Below, one piece after another: positions 42,463-50,885 of a stretch of DNA of 64,000 bases; position 1 is the stretch's first letter; each line of letters starts with the position of its first letter. The notes under the pieces were generated by a model, which saw nothing but the letters and a program-made list of their open reading frames with translations, was not told where the DNA came from and did not search any database. The position numbers and the translations under genes were made by a program. Origin of the DNA: FEB-7 sp963698265 (GTDB lineage: Bacteria > Pseudomonadota > Gammaproteobacteria > Burkholderiales > Usitatibacteraceae); assembly GCA_963698265.1 (NCBI GenBank), contig CAVOQC010000004.1, forward strand, positions 868,001-932,000. Direction: 5' to 3'.

Positions 42463-42696
42463 ATGCAGGCGTTAACGACCTTGCGCACTGGTTGGTTGAC
42501 CGGGCCGCGGCGCCCGAAAGATCTGCCGGCCGCGCCCGACGCATCCATTGCCCCGGGTTGCGTGCCCTGCGCCGCCGTCGAAAACCTGGACGAATCCATC
42601 GCGATCACCGATACGGATGACTGCATCATCATCGGCAACAAGCGCCTCCGCGTTGACCCCGGCCGCCCCCGCAGCCAGAATGCCGCTTCGCGATGA
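42463..42696 (+). CDS. Possible small protein of 77 residues, doubtful
   Basis: This occupies most of the otherwise geneless stretch 42438-42759. An ATG with GGAG nine bases upstream opens a frame whose C-terminal half reads plausibly (ENLDESIAITDTDDCIIIGN) and contains CVPC. No family is recognised, and the N-terminal third reads like out-of-frame GC-rich DNA. The rest of the stretch holds nothing clear except the leader of the next gene. Confidence 0.25.
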   Translation: MQALTTLRTGWLTGPRRPKDLPAAPDASIAPGCVPCAAVENLDESIAITDTDDCIIIGNKRLRVDPGRPRSQNAASR

Positions 42697-42759
42697 AATC
42701 GAGCCGCTCATGAAGCCGGGCCCGCGGGGCGTCACCGTGGCGCTCCCCGGCAGGCACCG

Positions 42760-43329
42760 ATGACAACCGAGGCCCGCTGTCCCTGGTGCCTCGGCTCGCC
42801 CGCGTACGTCGCCTACCATGACCGCGAGTGGGGCCGCCCCGTCCACGACGACCGCGTGCTCTTCGAGTTCCTCGTGCTCGAGGGCGCGCAGGCCGGGCTC
42901 TCGTGGTCGACGATCCTCGCCAAGCGGGAGAACTACCGCAGGCTTTTCGCGCAGTTCGACCCGGCGAAGGTCGCGCGCTTCACGCCGGCGCGGGTGGAGA
43001 AACTGCTCGGCGACCCCGGCATCGTGAGGAACCGCCTCAAGGTCGAGGCAACGGTGCGCAACGCGAAGGCCTTCCTCGCGGTGCAGAAGGAGTTCGGCAG
43101 CTTCGACGCCTACGCGTGGCGGTTCGTGGGCGGCAAGCCCCTGGTGAATCGCCGCCGGTCGATGCAGGACGTGCCCGCCACGACGCCGGCATCCGACGCC
43201 TTTTCGAAGGACCTGAAGAAGCGCGGCTTCACCTTCGTGGGCTCGACCATCCTGTATGCCTTCATGCAGGCCGTGGGGATGGTGGACGACCACCTCGTGC
43301 GTTGCCCTTTCCACGGGGCCCATCGATGA
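42760..43329 (+). CDS. tag: DNA-3-methyladenine glycosylase I
   Basis: A base-excision repair enzyme that removes 3-methyladenine. It has 189 residues with the family motifs RCPWCLGSPAYVAYHDREWG, FEFLVLEGAQAGLSWSTILA and NRLKVEATVRNAKAF. The zinc-binding set (N-terminal Cys and His, and C-terminal H-x-x-x-C in DDHLVRCPFHG) is present. It overlaps the following methyltransferase gene by 4 nt. Confidence 0.95.
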   Translation: MTTEARCPWCLGSPAYVAYHDREWGRPVHDDRVLFEFLVLEGAQAGLSWSTILAKRENYRRLFAQFDPAKVARFTPARVEKLLGDPGIVRNRLKVEATVRNAKAFLAVQKEFGSFDAYAWRFVGGKPLVNRRRSMQDVPATTPASDAFSKDLKKRGFTFVGSTILYAFMQAVGMVDDHLVRCPFHGAHR

Positions 43330-43967
43330 ATGCGCCTGCCGACAAGCCCGATCCGGCGATTTCCGCGGGAACGCTCGCGCACTACGACGGGCGCGCCGAG
43401 GATTTCCGCGAGGGCACGCGCGACCACGACGTCACGCAGAACATCGGAGCACTGCTGCGCCACATCGAAGGCGAGCCTCCTTTCACGATCCTCGATTTCG
43501 GCTGCGGGCCGGGGCGCGACCTCGCGGCCTTCACCGCACTGGGCCACGTCGCCATCGGGCTCGACGGCGCGGAGCGCTTCGTGGAGATGGCCCGTGCCGA
43601 CACGGGGTGCGAAGTCTGGTGCCAGGACTTCCTCGCCCTCGACCTGCCCGACGGGCGTTTCGACGGCGTGTTCGCCAATGCTTCCCTCTTCCACGTACCG
43701 CGCGCCGAGGCGCCGCGCGTGCTGCGCGAACTGCGCGCGACGCTGAAGCCCGGCGGCGTGCTCTTCAGCTCCAACCCGCGCGGCGCCAACGAGGAAGGCT
43801 GGAACCGCGGGCGCTACGGCGTCTACCACGATCTCGAGACCTGGCGCGCCCTCGCGACCGGCGCGGGCTTCGTGGAACTCGAGCACTACTTTCGCCCTCC
43901 CGGCCTGCCGCGCGAGCAGCAGCCGTGGCTCGCGAGCGTCTGGCGGCGCAGGCTGGGGTCAGGTTAG
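43326..43967 (+). CDS. SAM-dependent methyltransferase whose stop codon comes from a repeat
   Basis: A 213-residue class I methyltransferase with the SAM motif FTILDFGCGPGRDLAAFTAL, the acidic loop IGLDGAERFVEMA and the LKPGGVLFSSNPRG motif typical of Methyltransf_11 proteins. The substrate is unknown. The last codons (LGSG and TAG) lie inside a family B repeat that begins at 43955, so the native C terminus was replaced or extended by the repeat. Confidence 0.88.
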   Translation: MNAPADKPDPAISAGTLAHYDGRAEDFREGTRDHDVTQNIGALLRHIEGEPPFTILDFGCGPGRDLAAFTALGHVAIGLDGAERFVEMARADTGCEVWCQDFLALDLPDGRFDGVFANASLFHVPRAEAPRVLRELRATLKPGGVLFSSNPRGANEEGWNRGRYGVYHDLETWRALATGAGFVELEHYFRPPGLPREQQPWLASVWRRRLGSG

Positions 43968-44039
43968 TTTTCGAACCTGTCCCCAATTTGAACCAGCAGA
44001 CAAATGGGGACAGGTTCGAAAATTAACCTGACCCCGTTT
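43955..44039. repeat. REP-like repeat, family B, inverted pair
   Basis: Unit 1 (43955-43989) is GGGGTCAGGTTAGTTTTCGA then ACCTGTCCCCAATTT; unit 2 (44002-44039) is its inverse, AAATGGGGACAGGTTCGAAA then ATTAACCTGACCCCGTTT. The spacer is 12 bp. The arms match almost perfectly, so this is a young copy. It lies between the methyltransferase and the DUF1631 gene. Confidence 0.85.
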
Positions 44040-44092
44040 CAGGCGTCCCGATCGCCTACACTGTCCCCACCCGCACACCGTCACCTGACGCC

Positions 44093-46255
44093 ATGACCCC
44101 TTCCCGCCCCAGCGGCGACGCCATTGTGGACGAGGTTCGCGATTGTCTCGCGGCCGAGTTCGCGCTGACGGTGTCGGCCGAGGAGCCGGCGGTGCGCGAA
44201 CTCCTCGAGCACCAGCTCGACAGCACCCAGGATCGCGAGAAGTGGCGCCCGCTTCGCAACGCGATCGAAGCCGTCGGCACCATCGCTCCGGAACTGCGGG
44301 CCAGGCTCGAGGCGGCCATCCGCACCCGTTTCACCGCCAAGCTCTCTCCCGGGGCGGGAGAATCCCCGAGCGCGACGGGAATCTCGCTCGACACGCTCTC
44401 CCTCGTGTCCGAGGACGAAGTCCAGGAGGAGATCGCGATCGGCAATGCCGCACGGCGCCTGCGCGAAGCGTCTGGCGAGGCGTTCTACGCGCTCAATGTC
44501 CGGCTCGCGGCGGTGCTGGGACGGGACAAGCTCGACGAGGACGACAGCCCGGTCCACGCCCGGGTGTTCGCCCGGGCGCTCCTCGATGTCTTCTCGGGGG
44601 CAGGGACGGATTCACCGGCGCGACTGGCGGCCTTCGGAGCCCACGACCCGGCCATGCTGCTCGCGCTGCCCAAGGCCTACCAGGCCGCCAACGCGATGCT
44701 CGTGAAGCGCGGCATCCTGCCCGATCTCAAGCGCAGCTACGGACGGCCGCAACAGGTGCCCGGCGCCCGCGCCTCGATGCATGGCATGGTCTCGGCCCAA
44801 CCCGCGGCGGAAGCGGCGGCGTCAGCCCCTTCGCGGTCGGAGCCTGCGGCGGCTCCAGTGCAGGGAATCTTCGATCGCCTGCTTGCCAGTGCGAGCGCGG
44901 CACCCGCCGCACCGCTTCCCGCGCCCGCTCCTGCCGGCCTCGTCACGCTGCATGTCCGGCCGGAGCTCGTCGAGGCGCTGCGCAAGCTCGAGGCCCGGCT
45001 CGACGCCGATCCCCAGGCGGTGTCCGCGGCGACCCCGACCGGACCCGGGGCGCAAGCCGGGCCTGCGGTTTACTCCCCCGAAGTCGTCCTTCGCGCCCGC
45101 GACGACATGGCCGGCGCACTCACCCCGACCGACACCCTCGTCGCGGACCTCGTGGCCGCCATGTTCGGCCGGCTCTTCGTCGACCCCGACGTCTCGGACG
45201 CCGCCAAGGTCCAGCTCGCCCGCCTGCAACTGCCGGTGTTCAAGGTCGTGATGACCGACCGGGCTTTCTTCACCGAACCCACCCACCCGATCCGGGGCCT
45301 CATCGACGCGATCGCCGAGCTGGGCGCCTCCGAGGACGCCTATCACATCGAAGGGAAGCTGCCGGTGGAATGGCTCGAGGACGAAACCCAGGCCCTGCTC
45401 GACGCCGAGCACCTGGACGCGGCGGCCTTCGAGGTCGCGCGAGCCCGCCTGGCCGGCGTCGCCCTCCACTACCACGAACTGCTCGCCGACAACGATTCCG
45501 TCGTGCGGACGATGCGTCGCGACGACGCCGAGCTGTCGGCCGTGCGCGACGCCTCCCTGGAACTCGCGCACCGCATCGCGGCGACCGAATGTCCGCAGGA
45601 GGCGGTGAACTTCGCCTACCACGCCTGGCGTCCCGTGCTCGCCCACGACCACCGCACGATGGGTTCCGGCTCGGAGCGCTGGAAGACCGACCTCGAGACC
45701 CTCGACGACCTGCTCTGGACGCTCTCGCCGCGGGCCACGGCCGCGGAACGGGAGCGCCTCGAAGTGCTCCTGCCGTCGGTGCGATTCCGCCTGTGGCAGG
45801 GCCTGATCCGCGCCCAGCTCACCTCGGAAAAGATCGAGTCCCTGCTCGATGCGATGGACCTCCTGCACGCGGAGCTGCAACGCGCGCCGCTCGCGGCCGC
45901 GCAACGCGAACTCGCCAACACGGTCGCGCTCGGTCCCGTCGTCGCGGAGGACTTCACCGCCACCCTTCACATTTCATCGGACGAGCTGGGCGACGAGGGG
46001 GTCACCCGGGGCGCCTGGTTCGAGTTCACCGAGGACGACGGCACGACCCGGCGCGCGCGTCTCGCCTGGGTGAGCCCCGTGCAGGGCGCCTGCGTGTTCA
46101 AGGACATCGCGCGCAACCGGTCCTTCGCGATCTCGCTTGCCGACCTTCGCGCCCGCCGCGAGCTGGGCAGCGCCAGGCCGGTGGACGGGCCGGGTGTCGC
46201 CCTTGCGTCCATCGACGGCGCGCTCGAGGACGTCGCCCGGGAGCGCGCCGCCTGA
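44093..46255 (+). CDS. DUF1631 family protein
   Basis: A 720-residue cytoplasmic protein of the DUF1631 family, typical of betaproteobacteria and some gammaproteobacteria; its function is unknown. Family segments include DLVAAMFGRLFVDPDVSDAA, KVQLARLQLPVFKVVMTDRA then FFTEPTHPIRGLIDAIAELG. The C-terminal domain (RARLAWVSPVQGACVFKDIA then RNRSFAISLADLRARR) has a beta-rich look reminiscent of PilZ domains, but the PilZ RxxxR motif is not convincing. An Ala/Pro linker spans about residues 235-285. Confidence 0.8.
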   Translation: MTPSRPSGDAIVDEVRDCLAAEFALTVSAEEPAVRELLEHQLDSTQDREKWRPLRNAIEAVGTIAPELRARLEAAIRTRFTAKLSPGAGESPSATGISLDTLSLVSEDEVQEEIAIGNAARRLREASGEAFYALNVRLAAVLGRDKLDEDDSPVHARVFARALLDVFSGAGTDSPARLAAFGAHDPAMLLALPKAYQAANAMLVKRGILPDLKRSYGRPQQVPGARASMHGMVSAQPAAEAAASAPSRSEPAAAPVQGIFDRLLASASAAPAAPLPAPAPAGLVTLHVRPELVEALRKLEARLDADPQAVSAATPTGPGAQAGPAVYSPEVVLRARDDMAGALTPTDTLVADLVAAMFGRLFVDPDVSDAAKVQLARLQLPVFKVVMTDRAFFTEPTHPIRGLIDAIAELGASEDAYHIEGKLPVEWLEDETQALLDAEHLDAAAFEVARARLAGVALHYHELLADNDSVVRTMRRDDAELSAVRDASLELAHRIAATECPQEAVNFAYHAWRPVLAHDHRTMGSGSERWKTDLETLDDLLWTLSPRATAAERERLEVLLPSVRFRLWQGLIRAQLTSEKIESLLDAMDLLHAELQRAPLAAAQRELANTVALGPVVAEDFTATLHISSDELGDEGVTRGAWFEFTEDDGTTRRARLAWVSPVQGACVFKDIARNRSFAISLADLRARRELGSARPVDGPGVALASIDGALEDVARERAA

Positions 46256-46266
46256 TCAGGGCCGGG

Positions 46267-46392
46267 ATGGGGTCAGGTTGAATTTTGAACCTGTCCCCAT
46301 TTCAGGCTGGACAGTGGTCGGGCCAGTTCTTGAACCTGAACCCGTTCTACGCGAAATGGGGACAGGTTCAAAATTCAACCTGACCCCGTTTT
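46267..46392. repeat. REP-like repeat, family B, inverted pair with degenerate middle unit
   Basis: Unit 1 (46267-46302) begins ATGGGGTCAGGTTGAATTTT and unit 2 (46354-46392) is its inverse ending ATTCAACCTGACCCCGTTTT. The 51-bp spacer includes a decayed unit (CCAGTTCTTGAACCTGAACC). The DUF1631 and MFS genes converge on it; it may also act as a bidirectional hairpin at the transcript ends. Confidence 0.82.
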
Positions 46393-47601
46393 GCGGGAGC
46401 GGGCGCCGACGGTGAGCGCCGTCGCGATGGCGAGCGTCTGCAGGACCGCGACGCCCCAGAGGACCTGCGTGAAGCGCCCGGCGTCCATGAGTGGGCCGAA
46501 GACGAGGGGCGCGCCGGCGAGGCCCAGGTCGATGCCGGAGTAGACGAAGCCGGCGATGCGCCCGTAGGCCGCGTCGCCGAAGGTGCTGGTGGCCGCGCGC
46601 CGCACCAGCATGTCGCGCGAGGGGCCGGAGAATCCCGCGCCGAAGCCCATGAGGGCCATGAGCACCACGATGCCCCAGTCGGGCGCCTTGCCGGTGGCGA
46701 GCAGCACCGCGCAAAGCGCGGCGACCGAGAGTGCCACGGCGACCTTGCGTTCCTGGCGATTGCCCTGGGTCGCGAAGAAGCCGCCGGTGCCCGTGCCCGC
46801 GGCCGAGCCCAGCAGGTAGGCGGTGAGCCCCGAGGCGGCGAAACCCAGCGTGACGCCGTAGCCCTGCTCGAAGACGGGCACGGCGAAGTTCTGCAGCACG
46901 CCGAAGGCCATCACCGTGAAGAAGAAGAACACGAAGCACATCCACACCACGGGTGCGCCCAGGAAGGCGAAGGTGCCGCCCTTCGCGTGCTTCGGCCCCG
47001 CCACCGCGAGCGGCGCATCGTGCAGCAGGGAGCGGTTGGCGAGGAGAAAGAGCAGCGCGGCCACACCCACGATCGAGGCGGCCACGCCGGATGCACGCCA
47101 GCCCCAGGTGCCCGCCACCGCGATCATCAGCACGGGTGCGGCGGCCCAGCCGAGATTTCCGGAAAGCCCGTGCACGGAAAAGGCGTGCCCGAGGCGCGAC
47201 ACCGACACACGGCGGTTCAGGAGCGTGAAATCCGCGGGATGGAAGACGCTGTTGCCGAGCCCCGCCACCACGGCCGCGGCCAGCAGCATCGGGAAATTCT
47301 GCGCGGCTGCGAGCACGAGCCCGGAAAGCGACAGCAGCGTGATCCCGCCCACGAGCACCCGCAGCGCCCCGAAGCGGTCCACGACGAAGCCCGCGAGCGC
47401 CTGGCCGATGCTCGAGACGAGGAAGAATGCCGTCATCGAGAGGCCGACCTGCGTGAAGGAGAGCCCGAACTCCGCCATGAGCCACGGGAAAAGCGGCGGG
47501 ATCATGAAGTGGAAGAAGTGCGAGGTCGCGTGCGCGAAGCCCACCAGCGAGATGACGGTCGCATCGCTTCGGAAGCTGGCGGCGGGGGTGGCGGCGGACA
47601 T
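46375..47601 (-). CDS. Major facilitator superfamily transporter
   Basis: A 408-residue, twelve-helix transporter. The helix 2-3 loop GFVVDRFGALRVLVGGI is the MFS signature A, and a second one is in the C half (GFGAGFSGPSRDMLVRR). It resembles the fosmidomycin-resistance-like branch of drug/solute exporters by its N terminus (LVGFAHATSHFFHFMIPPLF), but the substrate is not known. Its C terminus (KTGSG and TGA) is read from a family B repeat. ATG 47601 was chosen as the family start; a longer upstream frame has no family sequence. Confidence 0.85.
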   Translation of the reverse strand: MSAATPAASFRSDATVISLVGFAHATSHFFHFMIPPLFPWLMAEFGLSFTQVGLSMTAFFLVSSIGQALAGFVVDRFGALRVLVGGITLLSLSGLVLAAAQNFPMLLAAAVVAGLGNSVFHPADFTLLNRRVSVSRLGHAFSVHGLSGNLGWAAAPVLMIAVAGTWGWRASGVAASIVGVAALLFLLANRSLLHDAPLAVAGPKHAKGGTFAFLGAPVVWMCFVFFFFTVMAFGVLQNFAVPVFEQGYGVTLGFAASGLTAYLLGSAAGTGTGGFFATQGNRQERKVAVALSVAALCAVLLATGKAPDWGIVVLMALMGFGAGFSGPSRDMLVRRAATSTFGDAAYGRIAGFVYSGIDLGLAGAPLVFGPLMDAGRFTQVLWGVAVLQTLAIATALTVGARSRKTGSG

Positions 47602-47680
47602 GGACGGGTGATCGGGCACGGTCGATGGGAACGCGGCCAATTCTAGCCGTTCCGGGCCCGGCTCCACGGCCGAGCTTCCC

Positions 47681-47721
47681 TTGACCCGAGTCAAGGCCGC
47701 CCCCGGGGGGAGGCATAGGGT
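47681..47721 (+). promoter_or_regulatory. FNR/CRP-like dyad and -10 element upstream of the V-ATPase operon
   Basis: CCTTGAC-CCGA-GTCAAGG is a perfect 7+7 dyad (core TTGAC-N4-GTCAA at 47681-47694), close to the FNR/CRP-family consensus TTGAT-N4-ATCAA. Twenty-one bases downstream lies TAGGGT (47716-47721), a -10-like hexamer at the position expected for a class II activator site near -41. A start near 47729 would give a leader of about 20 nt containing GGAGG seven bases before the first ATG. The binding protein is inferred, not shown. Confidence 0.6.
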
Positions 47722-47747
47722 GAAGTGGCAGTCCCGGAGGGTTCGCC

Positions 47748-48095
47748 ATGAATCCGCGCGACACCGCGGTCGTCGATCCCGTCGAGGCGGCCATCGCGCG
47801 CGTGCTCGAAGCCGAGCGCTCCGCCCAGGCCTCGATCGGCGCCGCCCGCAACCGTTCGGCCGCCCGCCTCGGCGAGGCCCGGGAAGCCGTGCGCGGCATT
47901 GCGGCACGCGCCGAAACGCGACTCGCGGCGACCCGCCAATCGGTGGAGTCGCGCCTCGCCGCGCGCCGGGCCGAAGTCGACGACGCCGTGCAAGCGCTTC
48001 GCGAAGAACTCGCTCCCGCCCAGGCCGACGCGCAGCGCCTCGATCGCGCGCTCGACGCCGTTGCGGCCACCCTCACCACCGGGAAGCATCCGTGA
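47748..48095 (+). CDS. V-type ATPase subunit G/H-like coiled-coil protein
   Basis: A 115-residue, Ala/Arg/Glu-rich helical protein (AAIARVLEAERSAQASIGAA, then RAETRLAATRQSVESRLAA) that should form a long coiled coil. First genes of bacterial V/A-ATPase operons encode such a peripheral-stalk subunit, which pairs with subunit E. The assignment rests on position and composition, as the sequence has no distinctive motif. GGAGG precedes the ATG by seven bases. Confidence 0.7.
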   Translation: MNPRDTAVVDPVEAAIARVLEAERSAQASIGAARNRSAARLGEAREAVRGIAARAETRLAATRQSVESRLAARRAEVDDAVQALREELAPAQADAQRLDRALDAVAATLTTGKHP

Positions 48096-48718
48096 GCGCC
48101 GCCGGCAGCCTGGAATTCGCGCTCGCCCGCATGCAGGCCCGCCTCGCGCGCCGCCCCTCGGAGGCCGCGTGGGCCGCGGTCCTGGAGGCCCGCGGTCTTG
48201 CACCCGTGCTCGACGCCGCGCGCGATACCACCCTCGGCCCGCTGGTGGCGGCGCTGCCGCCCGCACCCGGCCTGCGCGACGTGGACCACGCCGCGCGCGC
48301 TGCCTGGACGCGCACCGTGCGCGAAGCGGCGGCGTGGATGCCGCCGGCCTGGAATCGCGCGATCCACTGGTGCGACTCGGCGCACGACGGCGCCGGCGCC
48401 CACCCGACGATCCTGCCCTCCCTGGGCCATCCGGAATGGCGCGCGCGCCTGCCGCGCGAAGCGCGCAGCGACTCCGATCTCGCGGCACTCGCCCATCTCT
48501 TCGCGCTGCACCTCGCGCGCTTCCGCATGTCCGCGCCGCACGAGGCCATCGCCCTTCGCGGGCACTTCCGCGAGCGCCTGCTCGCGGTGATGCGCCGCCG
48601 CCCCATCGCGCCGGTCGCCGCGTTCGCATGGCTGGCACTCTCCGCGCTCGACATCGAGCGCCTGCGCGGCGAGATCGAGCGCCGCATCGCCTTTCCGGAC
48701 GCGAGGATCGCCGCGTGA
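48092..48718 (+). CDS. Unrecognised V-ATPase operon protein, possible subunit C equivalent
   Basis: A 208-residue, mainly helical soluble protein. No family could be recognised. Its segments AAWTRTVREAAAWMPPAWNR and ALAHLFALHLARFRMSAPHE suggest a helical bundle. The operon otherwise lacks subunit C (V0 d/AC39), the socket joining the central stalk to the membrane ring, and this gene is the only candidate, though it is much shorter than the usual 320-350 residues. GTG 48092 overlaps the previous stop. Confidence 0.5.
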   Translation: MSAAGSLEFALARMQARLARRPSEAAWAAVLEARGLAPVLDAARDTTLGPLVAALPPAPGLRDVDHAARAAWTRTVREAAAWMPPAWNRAIHWCDSAHDGAGAHPTILPSLGHPEWRARLPREARSDSDLAALAHLFALHLARFRMSAPHEAIALRGHFRERLLAVMRRRPIAPVAAFAWLALSALDIERLRGEIERRIAFPDARIAA

Positions 48719-50538
48719 TCCGCCCGCGCCCGGCCCGCTGGTTCGAGGCTCTCGTCGCGCGCGACGACTGCACGCTGCTCCTCGAGGCGCTCGCGGCAAC
48801 CGGCGCGGTGGAACTCGAGGCCCGCGCCGGCGCGGCCTTGCCCGAGGCGTTCACCGGGCTCGCCCCCGCCCTCGCCCGCTTCGCGAGCCACCGCGCCCGC
48901 TACGGCGCGTGGTGGCCGCGGACGGACCTGAAGCCCTCGCGCTTCCCGGAGCCGCCCGCGGAGGTTCTCGCGCGCGGACTCGAACGCCTCGCAACCTGGG
49001 CCCGCGATGCGGAAGCTTTGATCCGCGACCTGGAGCGCAACGCCTCCGATCGCGAGGAAGCCGCGCGCTGGCGGGAACTGCTCGCCGCGCATCGCGGCTC
49101 CTTCCCGGACCTGGGTGCGCTCGCCCGGGCCGGCCCGCTCACCCGGGCGCGGCTTCTCGAGTACGCGCCGGGTGCGGCGCCCGTGGCCCCGCGCGCACTC
49201 CTCGTGCATCCCCTCGAGACCGGCGACCGGCGCTTCGACGTGATCCTGGGAAGTGCAGCCGACGTCGAGGCGGCGGTGCGCGAGACGCTTGCCGCCAAGG
49301 GTCGCGCCCACGCCGTCCCCGACTGGCTCACGGGGAAGCGCGCCGCGGATCTCGCCCGCATCGCCGCGCGCCTCGCCGCCCTCGAGGGAGATCGTGCGCA
49401 GCTCGCCGCGAGCCTCGAGGCGCTGAACCGGCGCCACGGCCTGCGCGAGGCGCTGGGCGATCTCTTCCGCCTCGCCTGGGTGATGGAGAACGTCCAGGCG
49501 CTCGAATCGGGCGAGCACTTCGCCTGGGTCACCGGATGGACGAGCGACACGACCGGCGAGCGCCTCGCGCGGGCCGCCGACCACTGCGGCGCCCGCGCCC
49601 TGCTGCACTTCGCCGATCCGCCCACGGTCGCGCGCGCGCCTCTGCTGCTGGCCAACCCGCGCTGGGCGCGTCCCTTCGAGCTCTTTCCGCGCGCCCTCGG
49701 CGTGCCCGGCGCCACGGAGGCCGATCCCACGGTGCTCCTCGCGATCACGGTGCCGCTGCTCTTCGGCTACATGTTCGGCGACGTGGGCCAGGGACTCGTC
49801 GTGGCAGCCCTCGGCGTGTGGCTTCGCAAGCGCACGCCGGTGGCGAAGCTCCTCGTCGCGGGAGGACTCGCGGCGGCGGCCTTCGGCTGGGTGTTCGGCA
49901 GCGTCTTCAGCCTGCACGGGCTCATCGAACCGCTCTGGACGGACCCGCTCGCCGCCCCCGTGTCCATCCTCGCCGTCCCGATTGCAGCGGGCGCGGCGCT
50001 GCTCGCCGCCGGCCTCGCCTTGCGCGCCCTCGGCTCGTACTGGCGTGGCGAATGGGCGCGCCTCCTTGGCGAGGACCTGGGGCTCCTCGCCCTGTACGCG
50101 GGCATCCTCGGCCTCTTCTTCAACGCTGCCTTCCAGTGGCTCGCGCTCGCCGGCGGGCTCGCCTTCGTGGCAGGCCACGCGCTGCACGCGGGACGCGCCG
50201 CCGCGCTCGGCGCCGGCGTGGCCCAACTCGCCGAACGCGCGATCCAGCTCCTGATCAACACCGTCTCGTTCGCGCGCGTAGGCGCCTTCGCGCTCGCCCA
50301 CGCGGGACTTTCGGCCGCGGTATTCGCGCTCGCCCAGGAAGCCGAGAGCTTCCTCGTGCGCGCGCTCGTCGTCGTGGCCGGCAACGCGCTCGTCATCGCG
50401 CTCGAGGCGCTGGTCGTCTCCATACAGACCACGCGCCTGGTGCTCTTCGAGTTCTTCGCGCGCTTCCTCACCGGCGCGGGACGCCCGTTCCGCCCCCTCG
50501 CACCGCCTCCCAGCCTCGTCCCGGAGACCCCACGATGA
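48715..50538 (+). CDS. ntpI: V-type ATPase subunit I (a), ion-translocating stator
   Basis: A 607-residue protein: a cytoplasmic helical arm (about 1-330) and a C-terminal membrane domain of seven or eight helices. The family segment DPTVLLAITVPLLFGYMFGD then VGQGLVVAALGVWL is unmistakable, and the conserved arginine expected in the proton path fits the LINTVSFARVGAFALAHAGL helix. It forms the half-channels next to the K ring. GTG 48715 overlaps the previous stop (GTGA). Confidence 0.92.
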   Translation: MIRPRPARWFEALVARDDCTLLLEALAATGAVELEARAGAALPEAFTGLAPALARFASHRARYGAWWPRTDLKPSRFPEPPAEVLARGLERLATWARDAEALIRDLERNASDREEAARWRELLAAHRGSFPDLGALARAGPLTRARLLEYAPGAAPVAPRALLVHPLETGDRRFDVILGSAADVEAAVRETLAAKGRAHAVPDWLTGKRAADLARIAARLAALEGDRAQLAASLEALNRRHGLREALGDLFRLAWVMENVQALESGEHFAWVTGWTSDTTGERLARAADHCGARALLHFADPPTVARAPLLLANPRWARPFELFPRALGVPGATEADPTVLLAITVPLLFGYMFGDVGQGLVVAALGVWLRKRTPVAKLLVAGGLAAAAFGWVFGSVFSLHGLIEPLWTDPLAAPVSILAVPIAAGAALLAAGLALRALGSYWRGEWARLLGEDLGLLALYAGILGLFFNAAFQWLALAGGLAFVAGHALHAGRAAALGAGVAQLAERAIQLLINTVSFARVGAFALAHAGLSAAVFALAQEAESFLVRALVVVAGNALVIALEALVVSIQTTRLVLFEFFARFLTGAGRPFRPLAPPPSLVPETPR

Positions 50539-50885
50539 AAAAGACCCTTCCCCTCTTCGTCGGCCTCGCCATCGCGATCCTGGCGGCCGCCGCCATCGCC
50601 ACCGGTTCCCTCATCGCCGCGAGCCCGGCCCTCGCGGCCACCGTTTCGGGGACGCCCCTCGATGCGCAAGTCCTCGCGTGGGGCCTCGTCGCGGCCGCTG
50701 CGGCCACGGCCGTCTCCTCGCTGGCCGCGGGCTACGCGGTGGCCAAGGTGGGCACCGCGGCCGTCGGTGCGCTCGCGGAGAAGCCCGAACTCATGGCGCG
50801 CCTGCTCATCTTCGTGGGGCTTGCCGAGGGCATCGCGATCTACGGCCTCATCGTGTCGATCCTGATCCTGAACCGGCTCGGATGA
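50535..50885 (+). CDS. ntpK: V-type ATPase proteolipid subunit K (c ring)
   Basis: A 116-residue proteolipid. Two ring helices are seen (LAWGLVAAAAATAVSSLAAG; RLLIFVGLAEGIAIYGLIVS) with the ion-carrying glutamate in GLAEG. The residues after it (G-I-A) lack the Ser/Thr pair typical of sodium rings, which favours protons, by inference. An extra N-terminal hydrophobic segment (KKTLPLFVGLAIAILAAAAI) ends in SPALAATV and may be a cleaved leader. ATG 50535 overlaps the subunit I stop. Confidence 0.9.
   Translation: MKKTLPLFVGLAIAILAAAAIATGSLIAASPALAATVSGTPLDAQVLAWGLVAAAAATAVSSLAAGYAVAKVGTAAVGALAEKPELMARLLIFVGLAEGIAIYGLIVSILILNRLG

Noticed and set aside
42472..43323. Minus-strand frame opposite tag and its upstream gap
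   Set aside because: Antisense of the tag gene with no recognisable features.
38591..46392. Family B repeats as a CRISPR array
   Set aside because: Units are palindromic, facing, irregularly spaced over 8 kb and separated by genes; no regular spacers or cas genes.
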